Origin: Thermoleophilaceae bacterium
Lineage (GTDB): Bacteria > Actinomycetota > Thermoleophilia > Solirubrobacterales > Thermoleophilaceae
Direction: 5' to 3'
Assembly (NCBI GenBank): GCA_013698335.1
Contig: JACCVG010000185.1
Coordinates: 1-33,980 of the forward strand
Length of the DNA: 33,980 nucleotides
The first letter of the stretch is position 1, and every line of letters begins with the position of its first letter. Below are positions 27,786 through 33,980 of this stretch, piece by piece. The notes under the pieces are model-generated. The model was given only the letters and a program-made list of their open reading frames with translations, had not been told where the DNA came from and did not search any database. Both the position numbers and the translations under genes were made by a program.

Positions 27786-29114
27786 ATGGGCAGTCACCGC
27801 AGCGAAGCGGGTCAGGCGATCGTGCTCGTCATCGGGGCGATCGCGGTCGCGTTATGTGTCGTACTCGTCTTGGGTGCCTTCGGACAAGCGATGCTCGGCA
27901 AGGGGCGCCATCAACGGGGTGTCGACCTGGCGGCGGTCTGCGCGGGCCAGGTGATGCGTGATCTGCATCCCCGGTTGTTCGAGCCGGCTCGGCTTTCCGA
28001 CGGCCGGATCAATCCCAGCCATCTCACGCGAGCCCTCTATCTGAGTGAGGCGCGTGAGGCGGCGCTCAGATGTGGGCGGCGCAACGGTGTGGCCATCGAG
28101 CCTCGCTGGGTGAAGTTCGTCGATGCGGCCTCAATGGCGCCCGTTCGGGTGGCGGTTTCCGTTCGCGGTTCTCAGCGCATCAGAGAACCCGTCGATTCCG
28201 AAGTCCCGATCCACGCGGAGGCGCAGGCCGAGATCGTCCCGGTCGTGTCACCGCCCTCCGCACCCGCCGAGCCTTCCGGCGGCGAGTACTCGGGTCCGCT
28301 CGAGTACCGCCAAGGCAAGCCGATGCGCCCCGATGTCGCGCTCGCCTTCGACCGCATGGCGGCGGCGGCGCGCAGGGAGGCGGGTATCGCCCTGACGATC
28401 ACGAGCGCGTTCCGCACCAACGCCGAGCAGGCCGGCCTGTTCGCCGCCAACCCGAACCCGAAGTGGGTCGCTCCGCCCGGGACGAGCCTCCACCGGTTGG
28501 GCACCGAACTCGATCTCGGACCGCCGTCGGCCTACGGCTGGCTCGCGTCCAACTCCGAGCGCTTCGGGTTCCTCAAGCGGTATCCGCACGAACCCTGGCA
28601 CTTCGGTTACACCCGCAATCCGGGAACGACCTCCGTCGGCTTCGGGACTCGGTCGACTCCCGACGGCCGCCGCAGCTCAGTCCCGTCCTTCGTTCCCGCG
28701 CGCTACCAGGAGCCGATCGCGACTGCCGCCCAGCGCTGGAACGTTTCAGCGGGACTGCTCGCGGCTCAGCTCTTCGCCGAGAGCAATTTCAACCCGGCCG
28801 CGCAGTCGAGCGCCGGAGCTCAGGGCATCGCCCAGTTCATCCCGGGCACGGCGCGCGCCTACGGCCTGTCGAATCCCTTCGATGCCGAGCAGGCGATCGA
28901 CGCCCAAGCGCATCTGATGCGCGACCTGCTCCGGCAGTTCGCCTCCGTCCCGCTGGCGCTCGCGGCCTACAATGCCGGCCCCGGCGCGGTTTCGGCCTGC
29001 GGGTGTATCCCGCCCTACCCCGAGACCCGGGCCTACGTCGCGAAGGTCCTAGGCCTGCTCTCGGGTGGGGGTGAGCTCGTCGGTCAGGGCTTCGAGGTCA
29101 AGCTGGTCCGCTGA
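27786..29114 (+). CDS. TadG-like N-terminal helix fused to VanY D-Ala-D-Ala carboxypeptidase and SLT lytic transglycosylase domains
   Basis: GQAIVLVIGAIAVALCVVLVLGAFGQAMLGKGRHQRGVDLAAVCAGQ; VanY SLHRLGTELD and EPWHFGY; SLT ESNFNPAAQSSAGAQGIAQFIPGTA...ALAAYNAGPGAV. Confidence 0.88.
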   Translation: MGSHRSEAGQAIVLVIGAIAVALCVVLVLGAFGQAMLGKGRHQRGVDLAAVCAGQVMRDLHPRLFEPARLSDGRINPSHLTRALYLSEAREAALRCGRRNGVAIEPRWVKFVDAASMAPVRVAVSVRGSQRIREPVDSEVPIHAEAQAEIVPVVSPPSAPAEPSGGEYSGPLEYRQGKPMRPDVALAFDRMAAAARREAGIALTITSAFRTNAEQAGLFAANPNPKWVAPPGTSLHRLGTELDLGPPSAYGWLASNSERFGFLKRYPHEPWHFGYTRNPGTTSVGFGTRSTPDGRRSSVPSFVPARYQEPIATAAQRWNVSAGLLAAQLFAESNFNPAAQSSAGAQGIAQFIPGTARAYGLSNPFDAEQAIDAQAHLMRDLLRQFASVPLALAAYNAGPGAVSACGCIPPYPETRAYVAKVLGLLSGGGELVGQGFEVKLVR

Positions 29115-29143
29115 CCCGCAGTCACCACGGGGGTCTCGGCGTC

Positions 29144-29149
29144 TAGATT
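29144..29149 (+). promoter_or_regulatory. Candidate -10 box TAGATT, 6 nt before uvrC GTG
   Basis: TAGATT cgatgg GTG. Confidence 0.45.
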
Positions 29150-29155
29150 CGATGG

Positions 29156-31033
29156 GTGGCTTCCACCGCCGAGCTCAGCCCTCGCGAGCAGCGACTCGCC
29201 GAACAGCGGCGCGCGCTTCCCGATGGCCCCGGCGTCTACCTCTTCCGCGGCTCACGCCGCAAGGTCCTCTACGTCGGTAAGGCCAAGTCGATCCGCAAGC
29301 GGGTTGGCTCCCACTTTTCGAAGCCGGCGAGGCGCGGCGTCAGCGAGATGCTGTCCCAGATCGAGACGATCGATTTCGTCGCGACACAGACCGAAGCCGA
29401 GGCGCTGCTCGCCGAGCAGAACTTCATCAAGCGTCATCGGCCGCGCTTCAACGTCCGCCTGCGCGATGACAAGTCCTATCCCTACATCGCGATCTCGCTC
29501 GACGAGGACTTCCCGCGGGTCTACTTCACGCGCGAGCGACACCGTCGCGAGCGGGTCTACTTCGGCCCGTACTCGAACGCGAAGCGGGTGCGGGAGACAC
29601 TCAATCTGCTCGGCAAGGTCTTCCAGTTCCGCACCTGCGAAGGCAAAACTCCGGGACGCAAGTCGGGCAGCCCCTGTCTCGACTACTACATCAAGCGCTG
29701 CCAGGCGCCCTGTGTGGACTACATCTCCAAGGAGGAGTACCGCACGAGCATCGACATCATCGTCCGTTTCCTCTCGGGCCGCTACCGCCAGATCGAGCGC
29801 GATCTCGAAGACCGGATGCAGGCCCACTCCGACGCCGAGGAGTACGAGCAGGCGGCGCTGTTCCGCAACCGCCTGCAGGCCGTCCGCTCGCTGCTCGAAC
29901 GCCAGCGGATCGCCAACGAATCGGTCGGTACGCTCGACGCGATCGCGGTCGCCGTCGACGGCACCGATGCCAACGCCCAGGTCTTCCAGGTCCGCGACGG
30001 TGTGCTCGCCGATCGGCATAGCTTCTATCTCGAGAACGCCGCGGCGCGCGAGGAGGCCGAGGTGGCCGAGGAGTTCATCCTCCAGTACTACGCGACTTCA
30101 CCCGCGATCCCGCCCCAGCTGATCGTCCCCGCGGGGCTCGAGGACAGCGAGCTGCTCGCCGAGCTGCTCGCCGAGCGCCGCGGCGCTCCAGTCGAGGTCC
30201 GTCACGCCGAGCGTGGCGACAAGCGCCGGATCCACGAGCTCGCCACCCGCAACGCCCAGCTCGCGCTCGACCAGGACCGGCTGCGCACCGAGCACCGCCG
30301 CAGCCAGCGGATCGACGCGCTCGAGGGGCTGCGCACGGAGCTCGGCATGGAGGCGATCCCGATGCGGATCGAGTGCTTCGACATCTCGAACCTCGGCGAG
30401 ACCCACACCGTCGCGTCGATGGTCGTCTTCGAGGGTGGCGCGCCGAAGAAGTCCGACTACCGCCGCTTCGGGATCCGCGATGCCGCCCAGGACGACTTCG
30501 CCGCGATCGGCGAGGTGCTCGCGCGTCGAATGGCGCAGTACGAAGCTCAACGCGAGCGATCGCCGCACGAGCGCGGCTACGACGAGAGCTTCGCGTCGAT
30601 CCCCTCGCTGATCGTGATCGACGGCGGGAAGGGCCAGCTCGCGGCCGGAGTCCGAGAGCTTGGAGCGTTCCGGGAGCGGGGGGTGACGGTCGTCAGCCTG
30701 GCCAAGCGGATCGAGGAGGTCTTCCTGCCGAACGCTCGCGAGCCGCTTCGGCTGCCACACGATTCCGCGCCGCTGCAACTGCTCCAGCGGGTCCGCGACG
30801 AGGCCCACCGGTTTGCGATCGAGTTCCACCGGGGCCGCCGCGACGCCGCGATGACCCGCTCGGTGCTCGATGACCTGCCCGGTGTCGGTCCTTCGCGCAA
30901 GCGGCTGATCCTCGAGCACTTCGGCTCTCCCGAGCGGTTCCTGCAGGCCAGCCGCGATGACCTCGAGGCGGTCCCCGGCTTGCCCGGCAAGGTCGCGCGC
31001 GATGTGCACGCCCACGTGCACAAGGCCGGCTAG
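29156..31033 (+). CDS. uvrC: Excinuclease ABC subunit C
   Basis: LPDGPGVYLFRGSRRKVLYVGKAKSIRKRVGSHF GIY-YIG domain; ECFDISNLGETHTVASMVVF; C-terminal HhH. Confidence 0.97.
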   Translation: MASTAELSPREQRLAEQRRALPDGPGVYLFRGSRRKVLYVGKAKSIRKRVGSHFSKPARRGVSEMLSQIETIDFVATQTEAEALLAEQNFIKRHRPRFNVRLRDDKSYPYIAISLDEDFPRVYFTRERHRRERVYFGPYSNAKRVRETLNLLGKVFQFRTCEGKTPGRKSGSPCLDYYIKRCQAPCVDYISKEEYRTSIDIIVRFLSGRYRQIERDLEDRMQAHSDAEEYEQAALFRNRLQAVRSLLERQRIANESVGTLDAIAVAVDGTDANAQVFQVRDGVLADRHSFYLENAAAREEAEVAEEFILQYYATSPAIPPQLIVPAGLEDSELLAELLAERRGAPVEVRHAERGDKRRIHELATRNAQLALDQDRLRTEHRRSQRIDALEGLRTELGMEAIPMRIECFDISNLGETHTVASMVVFEGGAPKKSDYRRFGIRDAAQDDFAAIGEVLARRMAQYEAQRERSPHERGYDESFASIPSLIVIDGGKGQLAAGVRELGAFRERGVTVVSLAKRIEEVFLPNAREPLRLPHDSAPLQLLQRVRDEAHRFAIEFHRGRRDAAMTRSVLDDLPGVGPSRKRLILEHFGSPERFLQASRDDLEAVPGLPGKVARDVHAHVHKAG

Positions 31034-31070
31034 CAACGAACCGCTCCGCGGGACGCGATAGAACCCAACC

Positions 31071-32995
<1,925 letters not shown>

Positions 32996-33014
32996 TCATC
33001 TGGCGGGTGCCGGT

Positions 33015-33980
33015 ATGCGCGCGTCGATGACGGGGTTCGAAAAGCGGACGCTCGAGGATCTCGCTGTCGAGCGCGGCGCACGAATCCTCGTTCGAGCCGA
33101 CTTCAACGTTCCGCTCGAGGGCGGGCGGATAACCGACGACACCCGTATCCGGGCCGCGCTGCCGGCGATCGTCCGGCTGCGCGAGCGCGGCGCCGCCGTG
33201 ATTCTGGCCTCCCACCTCGGTCGTCCTGACGGACCTGATCCCGAGACCTCGTTGGCGCCCGTCGCAAAGCGGCTCTCGGAGCTGTTGGGCACGGATGTCG
33301 TGCTGGCACGCGGTGTGGTCGGCGCGGAGGTCAGCGCCGCTGCCGAGGCGCTCGCGCCCGGCGAGGTCCTGCTGCTCGAGAACACCCGCTGGGAGCCCGG
33401 CGAGGTCGCCAACGACCCCCGGCTCTCCGAGCAACTGGCCGGTCTGGCGGAGGCGTTCGTCAACGACGCCTTCGGCGCAGCGCATCGCGCCCACGCCTCG
33501 ACGGCGGGCGTCGCCGACTATCTCCCGGCTGTCGCCGGCCCGCTGCTCGAGCACGAGGTCCGCACGCTGAGCGCGATCGCCGAGGCCCCGGACCGACCGC
33601 TCGTCGTCGTGCTCGGTGGCGCGAAGGTCTCGGACAAGGTCGGCCTGATCGAGCGTTTCCTCGACACGGCGGAGGCAATCGTGATCGGCGGGGCGATGTG
33701 CTTCGCCTTCTTCCGCGCACAGGGGATCGCGACCGGTGACTCGCTCGTCGAGGAGGAGGGGATCGCGCTCGCCGAGCGAGCGCTCGAGCGAGCTGCGAAC
33801 GGATTGCCGTCTGCTGCTGCCCGTCGATCTCGTGCTCGGCCGCGAGTTCTCGGCCGCCACCGAACTGCGTGCGCTCGACGGAGTCGAGGTCCCCGAGGGC
33901 TGGATGGGTCTCGACGTCGGCCGGCGCACGACCGAGGCCTACGCGAGCGAGATCGCGGGCGCGGGGACAGTGCTATGGAA
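33015..33980 (+). CDS. pgk: Phosphoglycerate kinase (3' truncated by window edge; apparent 1-nt frameshift near 33804-33807)
   Basis: LVRADFNVPLEGGRITDDTRIRAALP; ASHLGRP; VNDAFGAAHRAHAST; LGGAKVSDK; homology moves to another frame at RLLLPVDLVLGREF. Confidence 0.93.
   Translation, partial: MRASMTGFEKRTLEDLAVERGARILVRADFNVPLEGGRITDDTRIRAALPAIVRLRERGAAVILASHLGRPDGPDPETSLAPVAKRLSELLGTDVVLARGVVGAEVSAAAEALAPGEVLLLENTRWEPGEVANDPRLSEQLAGLAEAFVNDAFGAAHRAHASTAGVADYLPAVAGPLLEHEVRTLSAIAEAPDRPLVVVLGGAKVSDKVGLIERFLDTAEAIVIGGAMCFAFFRAQGIATGDSLVEEEGIALAERALERAANGLPSAAARRSRARPRVLGRHRTACARRSRGPRGLDGSRRRPAHDRGLRERDRGRGDSAME

Overview
High-GC window with codon usage and gene content resembling a Thermoleophilia/Solirubrobacterales-type actinobacterium. 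Most of it is chromosomal housekeeping sequence: nadA, a RibD-like reductase, ftsE-ftsX-ctpA-rnr-smpB, tmRNA (ssrA), sahH, ppa, uppP, uvrC-rapZ-gap-pgk. Accessory genes lie between these. No CRISPR array, transposase, phage module or tRNA cluster was seen. The main points for follow-up are: (1) two genes whose conserved N-termini lack any ATG/GTG/TTG start and whose reading frames point to ATC initiation (an HD-domain protein at 19616 with an ideal Shine-Dalgarno, and rapZ at 31071, where the first ATG would delete the Walker A motif); (2) a tightly overlapping four-gene cassette (small Cys-rich secreted protein, two TadE-like pseudopilins, and a ParA/CpaE-like protein lacking the P-loop lysine), followed at a distance by a TadG-like helix fused to VanY and SLT peptidoglycan hydrolase domains; (3) a class III cyclase whose fused alpha/beta-hydrolase domain appears to have lost its Ser and His catalytic residues; (4) recurrent TANNNT boxes 6-8 nt before start codons, suggesting many leaderless mRNAs; (5) a locally AT-richer, hairpin-rich intergenic region at about 13.56-13.76 kb; (6) an apparent 1-nt frameshift in pgk. 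All calls are from manual reading; no database search was run.
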